A stretch of 64,000 bases of DNA from Rhizobium sp. BT04 (GCF_030053135.1 NZ_CP125652.1:1674001-1738000), one strand, 5' to 3'; counted from the stretch's first letter, positions 26,141 through 35,557 are shown. Notes: generated by a model from the letters alone, not told the origin. A program made the numbers and translations.

Positions 26141-26725
26141 TCAGATATCGGCCTGCGAGGTCACGACCCGCGAAACCAGGCCGTAGTCCTTCGCCTCTTC
26201 GGCCGACAGCCAGTAGTCGCGATCCGTATCCTTGGCGATCTTGTCGAGCGGCTGGCCGGTGGCCTCCGCCATGATCCTGTTCAGGCGCTCGTTCATCTTG
26301 ATGATCTCGCGCGCCTGGATCTCGATGTCGGATGCCATACCGCGCGTGCCGCCGGAGGGCTGGTGCAGCAGGAAGCGGGTGTTCGGCAGGCAGAGGCGCC
26401 GCTCCTTCGGAGTGGCGACATAGATCAGCGCGCCGGCCGAGGCGACCCAGCCCGTGCCGATCATCCAGACCTTCGGCTTGATGAACTTGATCATGTCATG
26501 GATGGAATCGCCGGATTCGACATGGCCGCCGGGCGAATTGACATAGATGCGGATGTCGTCGTCGCTGGCCGCGGCAAGCGCCACGAGCTGCGAGCAGACC
26601 TTCTGCGCCAATTCCTGATTGATCGGTCCGTAGATGAAGATCGAACGCGACTTGAAAAGATTCGCCTCCGTTTCCTTGCCGAGCGGCAGTTCCTTCGTCT
26701 TGTCGTCCTGGTCTTCGTCGTTCAT
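26141..26725 (-). CDS. clpP: ClpP-type serine protease subunit (Clp protease proteolytic subunit)
   Basis: A 194-residue ClpP homologue of the S14 family. It forms barrel-shaped tetradecamers that degrade proteins unfolded by ClpA/ClpX. The catalytic Ser lies in [14 protein letters not shown] (usual form GxAASMGA), the His in [13 protein letters not shown], and the Asp in [19 protein letters not shown]. The variant sequence around the Ser and the acidic N-terminus ([16 protein letters not shown]) point to one of the ClpP paralogues found in rhizobia rather than the main ClpP. ATG 26725 has AGAGG 5 nt upstream. A terminator follows. Confidence 0.92.
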   Translation of the reverse strand: MNDEDQDDKTKELPLGKETEANLFKSRSIFIYGPINQELAQKVCSQLVALAAASDDDIRIYVNSPGGHVESGDSIHDMIKFIKPKVWMIGTGWVASAGALIYVATPKERRLCLPNTRFLLHQPSGGTRGMASDIEIQAREIIKMNERLNRIMAEATGQPLDKIAKDTDRDYWLSAEEAKDYGLVSRVVTSQADI

Positions 26726-26956
26726 TCGAACCTCTTGGAGATGAATTCGGGTTCCTCGCACATAGTGCGACTCAATGCCTAAAACAATGCGGGAAAAACA
26801 CAAGGCACCGAAGCGATGCAGATATCCTTAAGAAGCCGCGCGCCGTTCTGCAAGCCTTACTGAAATGTAACGGTGAAAGGCTTTGAAAAGCCTGAATCGG
26901 TTCCTACCTCATCGCTCAAGCGGCAAACGCTATATAAGATCAACAGGAGGCAGGAT

Positions 26957-27730
26957 ATGTCACCGGAAGAACGCCAATTATTGACCGCCCTCTTCGACCG
27001 CGTACGCACCGCTGCGGCCCAGCCGCGCGACCGCGACGCCGAAGCCCTGATTGACCAGGCAACGCGCGAGCAACCTTCCGCCACCTATTATCTGGCCCAG
27101 GCCGTCATCGTTCAGGAAAAAGGGCTGGAGGCGGCCGCCAACCATATCAAGGAACTCGATGAGCGTGTCCGCCAGCTGGAAGCCGGCGCCAGTGAACACC
27201 GCCAGGCCGAACAGGGCGGCGGCTTCCTGAGCTCGATCTTCGGCAATACGCAGACGCAGCAGCCCGCGCCTGTCCCCTCCAACCCCGGCCCCTGGGGCCA
27301 GCCCTCCCGCGGCTATGACGATTCCCGCGGCTACGACCGCGACGTCCGGCAGATGCCGCAGCAGCCGAGCGGCCCCTGGAGCCAGCAGGCCCCTGCGCCA
27401 TCGGCCGGCGGCAGCTTCCTGCGCGGCGCGCTCGGCACGGCGGCGGGCGTTGCCGGCGGCATGCTGCTGGCCAATTCGCTGAGCGGCATCTTCGGCAACC
27501 ACATGTCCTCGCTCGGCTGGGGCTCACCCTTCGGCGCCAACCCCTTCGGCAACGCCAGCGCGCCGACCGAGGAAACCGTCATCAACAATTTTTATGGCAA
27601 TGACGACCGCCGCCAGGCTTCGGACAACGCCGCCGATGACAAGGACGACGCCAACGTGCAGCAGGCCGATTATGACGACGGCAACGATTATTCCGATGAT
27701 TCGTCCGGCGACGACGTCACGGATGTTTGA
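26957..27730 (+). CDS. DUF2076 domain-containing protein
   Basis: A 257-residue protein of the DUF2076 family (COG3416), of unknown function. The helical N-terminal domain starts SPEERQLLTALFDRVRTAAA and runs to about residue 80 with LDERVRQLEAG. A Pro/Gln/Gly-rich disordered linker follows, then a Gly/Ala-rich hydrophobic stretch (FLRGALGTAAGVAGGMLLAN) near residues 153-172 and a highly acidic tail (DDKDDANVQQADYDDGNDYS). The ribosome site AGGAGG lies 6-7 nt before ATG 26957. It stands alone. Confidence 0.87.
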   Translation: MSPEERQLLTALFDRVRTAAAQPRDRDAEALIDQATREQPSATYYLAQAVIVQEKGLEAAANHIKELDERVRQLEAGASEHRQAEQGGGFLSSIFGNTQTQQPAPVPSNPGPWGQPSRGYDDSRGYDRDVRQMPQQPSGPWSQQAPAPSAGGSFLRGALGTAAGVAGGMLLANSLSGIFGNHMSSLGWGSPFGANPFGNASAPTEETVINNFYGNDDRRQASDNAADDKDDANVQQADYDDGNDYSDDSSGDDVTDV

Positions 27731-27773
27731 GGTGTAATAGCCGGAGAATGGGCGGCAGTTTGTATTCAGTTGC

Positions 27774-27868
27774 CGCGCCGTTGCCCGGCCCTTCGCTAAG
27801 GCTCGGGGCGTTCGCCACTGCAATCGATCCACTGGATCGATTGCTGCCGCCTTTGGCGGCGCCGTGGC
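27774..27868. repeat. Palindromic intergenic repeat
   Basis: Holds a perfect 11-bp inverted repeat, GCAATCGATCC at 27820-27830 with its complement at 27834-27844, spaced by ACT, and a second hairpin GCCGCC-TTT-GGCGGC just beyond. The element lies between the DUF2076 gene and the convergent queF stop. The organisation resembles Rhizobium intergenic mosaic elements; copy number cannot be seen from one window. Confidence 0.55.
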
Positions 27869-28333
27869 TCACCCACGCCCGCGATAGGTGGCAACGCCCT
27901 GCTCCGGCAGCCACACACCTTCCGGTGGCTTGCCCGTCTGCCAGAAGACGTCGATCGGAATGCCGCCGCGCGGATACCAGTAGGCGCCGATTCTGAGCCA
28001 TTTGGGGTCAAGCAGCTCGACGATGCGCTTGGCGATGTAGACCGAGCAATCCTCGTGGAAGGCGCCGTGGTTGCGGAAGGAGTGCAGGAAGAGCTTCAGC
28101 GACTTCGATTCCACCAGCCATTCGCCCGGAATGTAATCGATGACGATATGGGCGAAATCCGGCTGCCCGGTCATCGGGCAGAGCGACGTGAATTCCGGCG
28201 CGGTGAAGCGCACCACGTAATCGGTGCCGGCATGATTGGACGGCACTTTTTCAAGCACCGCCTCCTCAGGCGATTTGGCGGTTTCGGTTTGCTGGCCCAG
28301 CATCGACAGGCTGGAAACATCGGTATTCGGCAT
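27869..28333 (-). CDS. queF: NADPH-dependent 7-cyano-7-deazaguanine reductase QueF
   Basis: A 154-residue enzyme of the single-domain QueF class that reduces preQ0 to preQ1 in queuosine synthesis for tRNA. The catalytic Cys lies in [20 protein letters not shown], and the substrate Glu/Asp/His set in [20 protein letters not shown] (E and H-S plus FRNH). It ends VATYRGRG. The ATG at 28333 shares a base with the stop of the upstream CDF gene (TGATG) and is preceded by AAGGAGG, so the two are translationally coupled. No other queuosine gene is nearby. Confidence 0.96.
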   Translation of the reverse strand: MPNTDVSSLSMLGQQTETAKSPEEAVLEKVPSNHAGTDYVVRFTAPEFTSLCPMTGQPDFAHIVIDYIPGEWLVESKSLKLFLHSFRNHGAFHEDCSVYIAKRIVELLDPKWLRIGAYWYPRGGIPIDVFWQTGKPPEGVWLPEQGVATYRGRG

Positions 28334-29247
28334 CATGCCTCCTTGACGACTTTGACACGGATTCCATGGGCTTTTTCGCCCTCGGGCTCCACATGAATGG
28401 CGATTTTGGCGCCCTCATGCACCGCCCTGATGGCATCCTCAAGGCGGTCGCATATATCATGCGCCTGCCGCACGGACATAGCTTCCGGCACCACCATGTG
28501 AAAATCGATGAAGGTGACGGTGCCGGCCCGCCTCGTCTTGAGGTCATGCACGCCGATCGAGCCCGCCGCATGGGTGGCGATCGCCTCCTTGATCGCCTCC
28601 TCCTCCTGCGGCTCGACCGCCTGGTCCATCAGCCCGCCGATCGATTGCGAGATCACTTTCCAGCCCTGATAGAGGATGTTGACCGCAACGAGGATGGCAA
28701 GCACCGGATCGAAGATCGCATAACCCGTCGCCAGCGCCAGCAACAGGCCTATTAGCACGCCGACGGAGGTCACCACATCGGACATGATATGTTGACCGTC
28801 GGCTGCGAGCGCCGCCGAGCGGTATTTGCGTCCGGTCCGGATCAACAGCCGCGCCCAGACCGCATTGATGGCACCGGCCGCCAAGTTGATCGCAAGGCCG
28901 AGCCCCGGCGCATCGAGCATGCGCGGCTCGGCGAGATAACCGACAGCCTCGTTGACGATCAGCAGGGCGGCGACGACGATCAGCACGCCCTCGGTGACGG
29001 CAGACAGATATTCCGCCTTGTGATGGCCGAAAGGATGGTCGTGATCGGCCGGCTTCTGCGCGTAACGGATGACGAAGAAGGCGATGAAGGCGGCAACGAC
29101 GTTGACCGTCGATTCAAGCCCGTCCGACAGCAGCGCCACCGAGCCGGTGACCCACCAGGCCACCATCTTCAGTCCCATCACGCCGAGCGACAGCGGAATT
29201 CCCCACATCGCCAGCTTCCGAACCGTAAGATCGCCGTTGTCACTCAT
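28333..29247 (-). CDS. Cation diffusion facilitator (CDF) metal transporter
   Basis: A 304-residue inner-membrane metal exporter of the CDF family, related to FieF/CzcD. Six hydrophobic helices fill residues 15-215. The metal site is seen in SDGLEST with [13 protein letters not shown] and in [17 protein letters not shown] (H/D sites in helices 2 and 5). The C-terminal cytosolic domain ([20 protein letters not shown]) carries dimerisation residues. The preferred metal, Zn, Fe or Mn, cannot be told. It is the first gene of a two-gene unit with queF. Confidence 0.92.
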   Translation of the reverse strand: MSDNGDLTVRKLAMWGIPLSLGVMGLKMVAWWVTGSVALLSDGLESTVNVVAAFIAFFVIRYAQKPADHDHPFGHHKAEYLSAVTEGVLIVVAALLIVNEAVGYLAEPRMLDAPGLGLAINLAAGAINAVWARLLIRTGRKYRSAALAADGQHIMSDVVTSVGVLIGLLLALATGYAIFDPVLAILVAVNILYQGWKVISQSIGGLMDQAVEPQEEEAIKEAIATHAAGSIGVHDLKTRRAGTVTFIDFHMVVPEAMSVRQAHDICDRLEDAIRAVHEGAKIAIHVEPEGEKAHGIRVKVVKEA

Positions 29248-29298
29248 ATCGTTCCCCTGCGGTTGCGAATGAATTGCAGCTTTTCAGCCGTGGAAACG

Positions 29299-29332
29299 CA
29301 AAACCGCCCACGCGAATGTCGCGCAGGCGGTT
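29299..29332 (-). terminator. Terminator of the DUF2161 gene
   Basis: Stem AACCGCC/GGCGGTT (29302-29308 with 29326-29332), extended by an inner GCG/CGC pairing, is followed on the minus strand by TTTTGCGTTT. It lies between the minus-strand DUF2161 and CDF genes. Confidence 0.65.
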
Positions 29333-29459
29333 CAGTTGAGGGTGATATGGGCGATGACGCAGGATTTGTCAAAGGGAATGACGCGCCGTTCACAGGCCTC
29401 GCCATCCTCAGTCGGAGCCAGGCCCGCCGCGTGATCCCGGGCGCCAGCCATAGCCCGGC

Positions 29460-30131
29460 TCAGGAAGCTGGGTCGGAAAGCCCAGCTTGCGGCCACCGCA
29501 ACAGGGCAGCCTGCCCCGCCGGTGTCAGAGCGTAGATGCCCTTTTCCACGCGCTCGAACCATCCGTAGACATTGTCGCGCAGGATCGGCCCGGCTTTGGG
29601 GGCAAGCATCTTCATCTCCCGCGGCCGCTTCAGTCCCTGCTCGAGTGCCGAAGCACAGAGCAGCGCCTGCTGACGGTAGGCGGTCATGATCGGCGCCCGC
29701 GAACCGCCGCCGACGGCCGGATCGCCACGGCGGCGCTGATGCTCCCTGACGAGGCGTGTCCGCCGCTTCGGATTGGTACGCGGCATCGGCGAGACGGAGC
29801 TGACGATGACGCTGACCTCGCCGCCGTCGGAGACACCGAGCATGCCGATACCGAGCCGCCGGCAGAGATCGCGATAGCGCCGGTCGGCCTCCCGCCCGCG
29901 CCCCTTGGCCGAAACGCGGGCCGCGATCCAGACTTCATCGCTCATAGCGGCGCGGTCGACCGCCTGGAGAAGCAGTTCGAGGTTGAAGGAAAGTTTCAGT
30001 TCGCAGACCACCACGACCGGCGGCTCGCCCTCGCTCAGGCCGACGAGATCGCATCCGCCGACCTCGCCCTTCACGACATAGCCAGCCGCCTCCAGGAAGG
30101 TTTTGACCGGCAGGTAAAGCGACGTCTCCAT
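29460..30131 (-). CDS. DUF2161 family PD-(D/E)XK-type protein
   Basis: A 223-residue protein of the DUF2161 family, annotated as putative phosphodiesterase. The N-terminal half has a restriction-endonuclease-like core: Glu in KTFLEAAGYVVKGEVGGCDL, Asp in the same stretch, and ELKLSF that supplies E-x-K. The C-terminal half is a winged-helix-like region with YGWFERVEKGIYALTPAGQA. The role is unknown; nuclease activity is a family-level inference. The ATG at 30131 lies next to a small hypothetical gene on the same strand. Confidence 0.84.
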   Translation of the reverse strand: METSLYLPVKTFLEAAGYVVKGEVGGCDLVGLSEGEPPVVVVCELKLSFNLELLLQAVDRAAMSDEVWIAARVSAKGRGREADRRYRDLCRRLGIGMLGVSDGGEVSVIVSSVSPMPRTNPKRRTRLVREHQRRRGDPAVGGGSRAPIMTAYRQQALLCASALEQGLKRPREMKMLAPKAGPILRDNVYGWFERVEKGIYALTPAGQAALLRWPQAGLSDPAS

Positions 30132-30146
30132 GGTAAAAACGGCGCC

Positions 30147-30386
30147 TCAAGCGGCGTTGAGATCGGCAATCTCGCCATATCGGGCAAGCAGTCGCGGCGA
30201 GGACATGTCGCCGGTTTCCTCGTCGACGATCACGGCATAGGCCGCCACGCCGACGAACCGCTCAGCCATCGCCGAAGCGATCTTTTCCGCACTGACGGAA
30301 TTCGACGCCTGGCGCATTTCGCCGGGCACGAGATTGCCGCGATTCTTGCGGTAAGGGAGCACGATGAACTTTTCAGCATTGGCCAC
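30147..30386 (-). CDS. Small conserved hypothetical protein (79 residues)
   Basis: Function not recognised. The protein reads like a compact soluble domain (EKFIVLPYRKNRGNLVPGEM, then AEKIASAMAERFVGVAAYAV, VIVDEETGDMSSPRLLARYG). The start is uncertain: GTG 30386 has CGGAAC upstream and gives V-A-N-A-E-K-F, while an upstream TTG at 30443 has no ribosome site. The gene lies 15 nt before the DUF2161 gene, same strand, and may be co-transcribed. Confidence 0.6.
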   Translation of the reverse strand: MANAEKFIVLPYRKNRGNLVPGEMRQASNSVSAEKIASAMAERFVGVAAYAVIVDEETGDMSSPRLLARYGEIADLNAA

Positions 30387-30558
30387 GGCGATGGGTTCCG
30401 ATTGATCGTTCCTGAAATGTTCTGATTTGCCTGATAAAGTCAACCTCGGAATACTCGCCTCGCCCTTCGAGGCATCGCCCTATGGGCTCTCGGGCCTCAG
30501 CAGCGGCCTTGTCACGGCATCTCCACGCCGCTTATTCGGGCGCGGCTTCCTGCAACAT

Positions 30559-30618
30559 CCCTTATCCTGAGGTGCGTAGGCCGAAGGCCGGAGGCCGAAG
30601 GCCGGAGCCTCGAAGGAC
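30559..30618. repeat. Intergenic repeat with tandem 14-mer
   Basis: TCCTGAGG at about 30565 and CCTCGAAGGA at about 30608 bracket two identical tandem copies of AGGCCGAAGGCCGG (30578-30591 and 30592-30605). The outer parts match a palindromic repeat widespread in Rhizobiales genomes (recognised from memory). The internal duplication looks like a local slippage variant. Nothing else is seen between 30387 and 30683. Confidence 0.6.
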
Positions 30619-30683
30619 ACGCTCGACGCCACTCCTGAACGCCCAGCCCTTCCCGCAAGCAGAGAGGGCCGGGCGGATTGCAA

Positions 30684-32873
30684 TCACGCCGCCTTCGTCT
30701 TCGCCTTACGCGCCAGATGCGCCACGACATTCTCGATCATCCGCATGCCGGCATCGCCGCCGAGCGTCATGATCGATTCCGGATGGAACTGCACCGCGGC
30801 GATCGGCTCCTTTTCGTGTTCGATACCCATGATCGTGCCGTCCTCGCTTTCCGCCGTGATGATGAACTCGCGCGGCAGCGTCGAGGGATCGGCGAAGATG
30901 GAGTGGTAGCGGCCGACCGTCACTTCCTTCGACAGGCCGGAGAAGACGATGCCCGGTTCCAGCACGCGGATGCGCGAGGGCTTGCCGTGCATCGGCAGGG
31001 CCAGATGGCGTAGCTCCCCGCCATAGGCTTCGGCAAGCGCCTGCAGACCGAGGCAGACGCCGAAGATCGGCAGGCTGCGCGCCCGCGCCTTCTTGATCGT
31101 CGCCTTGCAGTCGAAATCCTTGGGCGTTCCGGGTCCGGGCGACAGCACGACGAGGTCCGGATTCAGCCGATCGAAGATTTCCTCCGGCACCGGCGTGCGC
31201 ACGGTCGAAACCGTCGCCCCCGTCTGGCGGAAATAATTGGCCAGCGTGTGAACGAAGCTGTCCTCATGGTCGACGAGCAGGATGCTGACGCCCTTGCCGA
31301 CGCTTGCGACGTCGCGCTGGATCTTGCCGGAATTGCCCGTTTTGGCGTCGCGGATAGCAGAAAGCATGGCGGAGGCCTTCAGTTCTGTTTCAGCTTCTTC
31401 TTCCTCTGGAATGGAATCATTCAACAGCGTTGCGCCGGCGCGCACCTCGGCGATGCCGTCCTTGATGCGCACGGTGCGCAGCGTCAGGCCGGTATTCATG
31501 TCGCCGTTGAAGCCGACCATGCCGATCGCCCCACCATACCATGCACGCGGGCTCTTTTCATGACTCTCGATGAAGCGCATCGCCCAGAGTTTTGGCGCGC
31601 CGGTAACGGTGACGGCCCAGGCGTGGCTGAGGAATCCGTCGAAGGCGTCCATATCGTCGCGCAGCCGCCCCTCGATATGGTCGACCGTGTGGATGAGGCG
31701 CGAATACATCTCGATTTGCCGGCGGCCTATCACCTTGACCGAGCCCGGTTCGCATACACGGCTCTTGTCGTTGCGGTCGACGTCCGAGCACATGGTGAGT
31801 TCGGACTCGTCCTTCTTGGAGTTCAGAAGCTTCAGGATCTGCTCGCTGTCGGCGATCGGATCGTCGCCGCGCTTGATCGTGCCCGAGATCGGGCAGGTTT
31901 CGATGCGGCGGCCCGAAACGCGCACGAACATTTCGGGCGATGCGCCGACCAGGTATTCCTGATGGCCGAGATTGATGAAGAAGGAATAGGGCGACGGATT
32001 GATCGCCTTCAACCGTCTGGAGATGTCGGAAGGCTTGCTGTCGCAGCGCTCCATGAATTTCTGCCCCGGCACGACTTCGAAGAGGTCGCCCTTGCGGAAA
32101 CTTTCCTTCGCCTTGGTGACGAGCTCGGCATATTCGCCTGGCCGGTGATCGCTCTTCGGCGGAATGGCGTCCGTGTGCTTGAAGGGTTCCGGTGCGATAT
32201 CGCCTGCCTTGCCTTCGGTCGAGAGGCCGCCCTTCTCGAAGTCGTAGCGGTCGATCCAAGCCTTGGCGGCGTAATTGTCGACGACGAGGATCTCGTCCGG
32301 CAGGTAGAGCACCATGTCGCGCTGGTCCGCGGGCCGCGTCAGCTTCAGATCGATCGCGTCGAACTGAAAGGCAATGTCGTAGCCGAAGGCGCCGTAGAGC
32401 CCGAGGCTGGCATCCGCCTGCGAATAGAAGAGGTCGGTCACGGCACGCAGCACGGTGAAAACCGTCGGAATCTTCGAGCGCTCTTCCTCGGTGAACACCC
32501 GGTCCGGCACCTTGACGGAAAGGTCGAGGCGGCGGGCGGAGGAAGCGCCGAGCACCAGGTCGGACACCGTCTTCAGCCGTTCGGTCACAAAGCCGAGGAT
32601 CACCTCGCCGCGTTCATTATAGGCCTCGATCCAGACGTCGCGCCCGAAGGAGGAGATGCCGAGCGGCGGATCGACGACCGCGGTATCCCAGCGCGTATAG
32701 CGGCCTGGATATTCGTAATTCGACGAGAACACGGCGCCGCGGCGTTCGTCGAGCTTGTCGATATAGGAAGAGACCGCATCGCCGTAAGGGATTGCCCGCC
32801 GCTGCCGCGTGACGGATATGCCGCCCTTGGTCTCGTAGATTTCCGCACCATCATCCCGCAGGATCGTTACCAT
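30684..32873 (-). CDS. trpE(G): Fused anthranilate synthase TrpE(G)
   Basis: A 729-residue single-chain anthranilate synthase converting chorismate and glutamine to anthranilate, the first tryptophan step. Residues 1-510 are the synthase part ([69 protein letters not shown]). From about residue 530 the glutaminase part follows, with [10 protein letters not shown], nucleophile Cys607 in [19 protein letters not shown] and the His-Glu pair in QFHPESIM. The fusion is characteristic of Rhizobiales and some other groups. ATG 32873 has GGAG 7 nt upstream. The trpL attenuator controls it. Confidence 0.97.
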   Translation of the reverse strand: MVTILRDDGAEIYETKGGISVTRQRRAIPYGDAVSSYIDKLDERRGAVFSSNYEYPGRYTRWDTAVVDPPLGISSFGRDVWIEAYNERGEVILGFVTERLKTVSDLVLGASSARRLDLSVKVPDRVFTEEERSKIPTVFTVLRAVTDLFYSQADASLGLYGAFGYDIAFQFDAIDLKLTRPADQRDMVLYLPDEILVVDNYAAKAWIDRYDFEKGGLSTEGKAGDIAPEPFKHTDAIPPKSDHRPGEYAELVTKAKESFRKGDLFEVVPGQKFMERCDSKPSDISRRLKAINPSPYSFFINLGHQEYLVGASPEMFVRVSGRRIETCPISGTIKRGDDPIADSEQILKLLNSKKDESELTMCSDVDRNDKSRVCEPGSVKVIGRRQIEMYSRLIHTVDHIEGRLRDDMDAFDGFLSHAWAVTVTGAPKLWAMRFIESHEKSPRAWYGGAIGMVGFNGDMNTGLTLRTVRIKDGIAEVRAGATLLNDSIPEEEEAETELKASAMLSAIRDAKTGNSGKIQRDVASVGKGVSILLVDHEDSFVHTLANYFRQTGATVSTVRTPVPEEIFDRLNPDLVVLSPGPGTPKDFDCKATIKKARARSLPIFGVCLGLQALAEAYGGELRHLALPMHGKPSRIRVLEPGIVFSGLSKEVTVGRYHSIFADPSTLPREFIITAESEDGTIMGIEHEKEPIAAVQFHPESIMTLGGDAGMRMIENVVAHLARKAKTKAA

Positions 32874-32915
32874 TGTTCCACTCCGTTATCGGGGCCCGGA
32901 CGACAGGCGGCGATA

Positions 32916-32989
32916 AAACAAAAAAGCCGCCTCGAAGTTTCGGGCGGCTCACTCGTCGTCGTCTTTGGACACGATTGGTCGAGGCCGCC
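32916..32989 (-). promoter_or_regulatory. Tryptophan attenuator of trpE(G)
   Basis: The terminator stem pairs AGCCGCC (32949-32943) with GGCGGCT (32931-32925), followed by TTTTTTGTTTT. The antiterminator pairs GGCGGCCTCG just after the trpL stop (from 32989) with CGAG and GCCGCC (to 32943). The two share the GCCGCC arm, so they exclude each other. Ribosome stalling on the Trp codons frees the antiterminator. This is the well-known rhizobial trp attenuator design. Confidence 0.9.
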
Positions 32990-33034
32990 TTAGCGAGCCC
33001 ACCACCAAACAGCAATGTTCAAGGACTTGATCAT
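32990..33034 (-). CDS. trpL: Tryptophan leader peptide TrpL
   Basis: A 14-residue peptide, MIKSLNIAVWWWAR, with three consecutive Trp codons, ends 117 nt before trpE(G). The C-terminal WWWAR is the same as in the characterised Sinorhizobium leader peptide. There is no Shine-Dalgarno, and a -10-like hexamer ends 8 nt upstream, so translation is probably leaderless. In Sinorhizobium the attenuated leader RNA and peptide also act in trans; the same may hold here but is untested. Confidence 0.92.
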   Translation of the reverse strand: MIKSLNIAVWWWAR

Positions 33035-33042
33035 GAGAAAAA

Positions 33043-33071
33043 TTGTTAGCCTGAGATCAGCCGCCGCGCAA
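33043..33071 (-). promoter_or_regulatory. Promoter of trpL-trpE(G)
   Basis: On the minus strand TTGCGC (33071-33066) and TAACAA (33048-33043) are 17 nt apart. The hexamer ends 8 nt before the trpL ATG, which is consistent with transcription starting at the start codon. Confidence 0.6.
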
Positions 33072-33145
33072 GAGGCGATTGCGGGATTGAAAAAGGGCGG
33101 CCCGAAAGCCACCCCATGCGATGTCGTCTGGGTTCATACCCTGGA

Positions 33146-35398
33146 TCAAAAGATCTTGGTCAGCGAGATCTTGAAGGTGCGGCCGGGCTCGGAATACCAT
33201 TCGCGCGGCTGCGTTGCTGTCGAGCTCAAGTTGACGTCGCGCACGGCGAGCGCATTGTAATATTCCTGGTCGAAGATGTTGTAGACGCCGGCCTGCACGC
33301 GCAGTCCCGGCACCTGCTCCGGCGTCCACCAGCCGGTTAGATCGACGACCGCGTAACCGGGCGCATCAAAGGTCGTGTCGGGCTTCGTGCCGACGGTATT
33401 CAGATGGTCGGTGAGCATGCCCGCCGAAAGCGTCGAGGAAACATCGAAGCCGAAGGCCTCGTTGCTCCAACCACCGCCAACGATCGCCTTGAATGGCGCC
33501 ACCGAGCGCAGGCGCTGAGCGGTTTCCTCGTTCCTGCCATAGGCATAGGCAAGTGCTGCGTGCAGGTTGATGCCGTTGTCAAACGTCTTGTTGGCGCTCG
33601 CTTCGACACCCGAGATCGTCACACTGCTGACGTTGGCATAGTTGAACTCCGTGATGCCGGTGGAGGCGTTTACGCTCGTCTTCGTTTCAATGAAGTTGTG
33701 ATAGCGGTTGTGGAAGAGCGCCAAGCGACCGTTGAAATCGCCTGTGTCGAAATTGGCGCCCATTTCGACACCGTAGCCGGTCTCGGGCTTCAGGTCGGGA
33801 TTGCCGAGCTGGGCATAGTTGCCGCCCGCATTGTAGAAGCGACTATAGAGCTCGTCGACGGTCGGGGCGCGGAAGGCCGACGACAGCTGGGTGTAGAGCT
33901 GCACATCGGGTGTCAGTTCGTAGGTGGCGAGCACCTTCGGCGAAACATGCTGATCGCTGCGGTCGGACAGCGTACCGAACTTGGCAAGCGCCGGATTGCT
34001 GGCGAAACCGCCGCCCGTCGACGGATCATAGCTGAACCAGTCGAAACGAATGCCTGGCGTCAGCGCAAAATTCGTATCTGCGAATTCGATCTTGTCTTCG
34101 ATCGACAGGCCGATGGTCTTGCTGTCGACGTCTGGTACTTCCGACTGGTTGTTGAGCGAAGGGCACGTCGTCGGCGTCGGGCAAAGCGCAGAGCTGTACT
34201 GGCTCCAGCCCGACGTCGTCGCTTCGAGGGTTGCCTTCACCGAATGGCGGACGTTCGAATATTCGAAGTCCTTGGTAACAGTGCCGTTGAAGCCCCAGGT
34301 CTTATTTTCGATCTCGTTGTTGCGGCCGTAGGCGACATTGGCCGACGTGCGTCCTTTGCTGCCCGACTCCTTCTTCAGATCCTGCCAATAGAGGGTGGCC
34401 CGGGCGCTGGTGAAGAATGCATCCGAAGACTGTGCTTCGTAATCGTAGTCGAGAGATACGCGATCGCGGTCGCGCAGTTCGCGGCCGTCATAATTGTCGG
34501 TCAGGAAGGTGCGGGGAGCAACACCCTGGAGTTCGCGCAGGTCGGTCTTGAGATCGCGGCGGAACCGTTCCGCCGTCAGACCGATGCGATGACCGCCTTC
34601 CAATTCCTGGCGAAGCTTGAAGAGCAGGTTGTGCTGGTCGAAATCGGCGGGATCCGCCTCGGTGCGGAAACGACCGTAACTGTCGTTGTCGCCCATGTTG
34701 TCGCGTTCATGGCCCTTGCGGTAGCCGCCCTGAAACAGGATCGATGTGCCGCCGATCTTCTTGGCGGCAGCGGCCGAACCGGAAAGGCTGCTGTCATCGC
34801 TGTCATAAGTCGACTTGACGATCGCACCCCAGTCGCGGCCTTCAGGAATGATATCCTCCGGCTCCAGCGTATTGACGACGATCGCGCCGCCGAGCATTCC
34901 CGAGCCGCCCTTGCTCGAATCCGCGCCGCGCACGATATCGAGCGACGAGAGCGAGTTGAAATCGAACGTGTCGCCGCCGCCATTGGCGTTGGCCGGCGCA
35001 AACGCACCCTGGCGCGAACTGTTCGAGAGATAGGGGATCGGAATGCCGTCGACAACGGTCAGGATGCGTGCGCCGGAAAGGCCGCGCAGATTGACGCCGG
35101 CATCCCCGCGCGAGAAATTCACGCCGGGATCGACGCTGCGACCGAGATCTTCGAGATTGGTGATTTGTTTCTCGTCGAGCTGCTTGTCGGTGATCTCCGT
35201 CGCAAGCGGCGTGTCGGCGACGCTGCCTGGCGCCACGCGTTTGCCCTTGACGACGATCTTCTGCAGGACGGTGCTGTCTTCCGCCGCGGCTTGTGGTGCC
35301 GTTGCCGGAGCGCTTTGCGCAAAAGACTGCGAAACAGGAAGAACAACTGTGGCTGCCGTGCAGACCAAGAGAACTGAACGCCAATACCGGACGATCAT
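33146..35398 (-). CDS. hmuR: TonB-dependent heme/hemoglobin-type outer-membrane receptor
   Basis: A 750-residue outer-membrane receptor. Signal peptide to about residue 27 (VSQSFAQ), then a TonB-box region (IVVKGKRV), the plug domain (VNLRGLSGARILTVVDGIPI) and a 22-stranded barrel. The C-terminus ends RTFKISLTKIF with the terminal aromatic. Barrel motifs FRAPTVDELYSRF and NPDLKPETGYGVEMGANF match the TonB-dependent hemoglobin/transferrin/lactoferrin family, and rhizobial heme receptors HmuR/ShmR. No hmuTUV genes are adjacent, so the ABC part lies elsewhere. ATG 35398 has GAGGG upstream. A possible iron-responsive operator lies upstream. Confidence 0.85.
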   Translation of the reverse strand: MIVRYWRSVLLVCTAATVVLPVSQSFAQSAPATAPQAAAEDSTVLQKIVVKGKRVAPGSVADTPLATEITDKQLDEKQITNLEDLGRSVDPGVNFSRGDAGVNLRGLSGARILTVVDGIPIPYLSNSSRQGAFAPANANGGGDTFDFNSLSSLDIVRGADSSKGGSGMLGGAIVVNTLEPEDIIPEGRDWGAIVKSTYDSDDSSLSGSAAAAKKIGGTSILFQGGYRKGHERDNMGDNDSYGRFRTEADPADFDQHNLLFKLRQELEGGHRIGLTAERFRRDLKTDLRELQGVAPRTFLTDNYDGRELRDRDRVSLDYDYEAQSSDAFFTSARATLYWQDLKKESGSKGRTSANVAYGRNNEIENKTWGFNGTVTKDFEYSNVRHSVKATLEATTSGWSQYSSALCPTPTTCPSLNNQSEVPDVDSKTIGLSIEDKIEFADTNFALTPGIRFDWFSYDPSTGGGFASNPALAKFGTLSDRSDQHVSPKVLATYELTPDVQLYTQLSSAFRAPTVDELYSRFYNAGGNYAQLGNPDLKPETGYGVEMGANFDTGDFNGRLALFHNRYHNFIETKTSVNASTGITEFNYANVSSVTISGVEASANKTFDNGINLHAALAYAYGRNEETAQRLRSVAPFKAIVGGGWSNEAFGFDVSSTLSAGMLTDHLNTVGTKPDTTFDAPGYAVVDLTGWWTPEQVPGLRVQAGVYNIFDQEYYNALAVRDVNLSSTATQPREWYSEPGRTFKISLTKIF

Positions 35399-35557
35399 AA
35401 CCTACCCTCTCATGATGATTACCGGGCTGGCTGGTCGTGGCGCGGCGAACGCTCGAGGGGCTGGCTGGGCTTTGCGGATGAAGGCGCAGAACTTCGCCTT
35501 CTTTTCGCCGCATAAAAAACATGAGGAATTATGTCAAGATAAGGCAGAAGTTTATGT

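Noticed and set aside
33015..33260. Plus-strand ORF of 81 codons with KKGGPKATPCDVVWVHTLDQ
   Set aside because: Covers the trpL leader promoter and the heme receptor 3' end; no ribosome site or family.
33404..35377. 657-codon plus-strand frame opposite the heme receptor
   Set aside because: Shadow of the receptor; the minus strand encodes a full TonB receptor.
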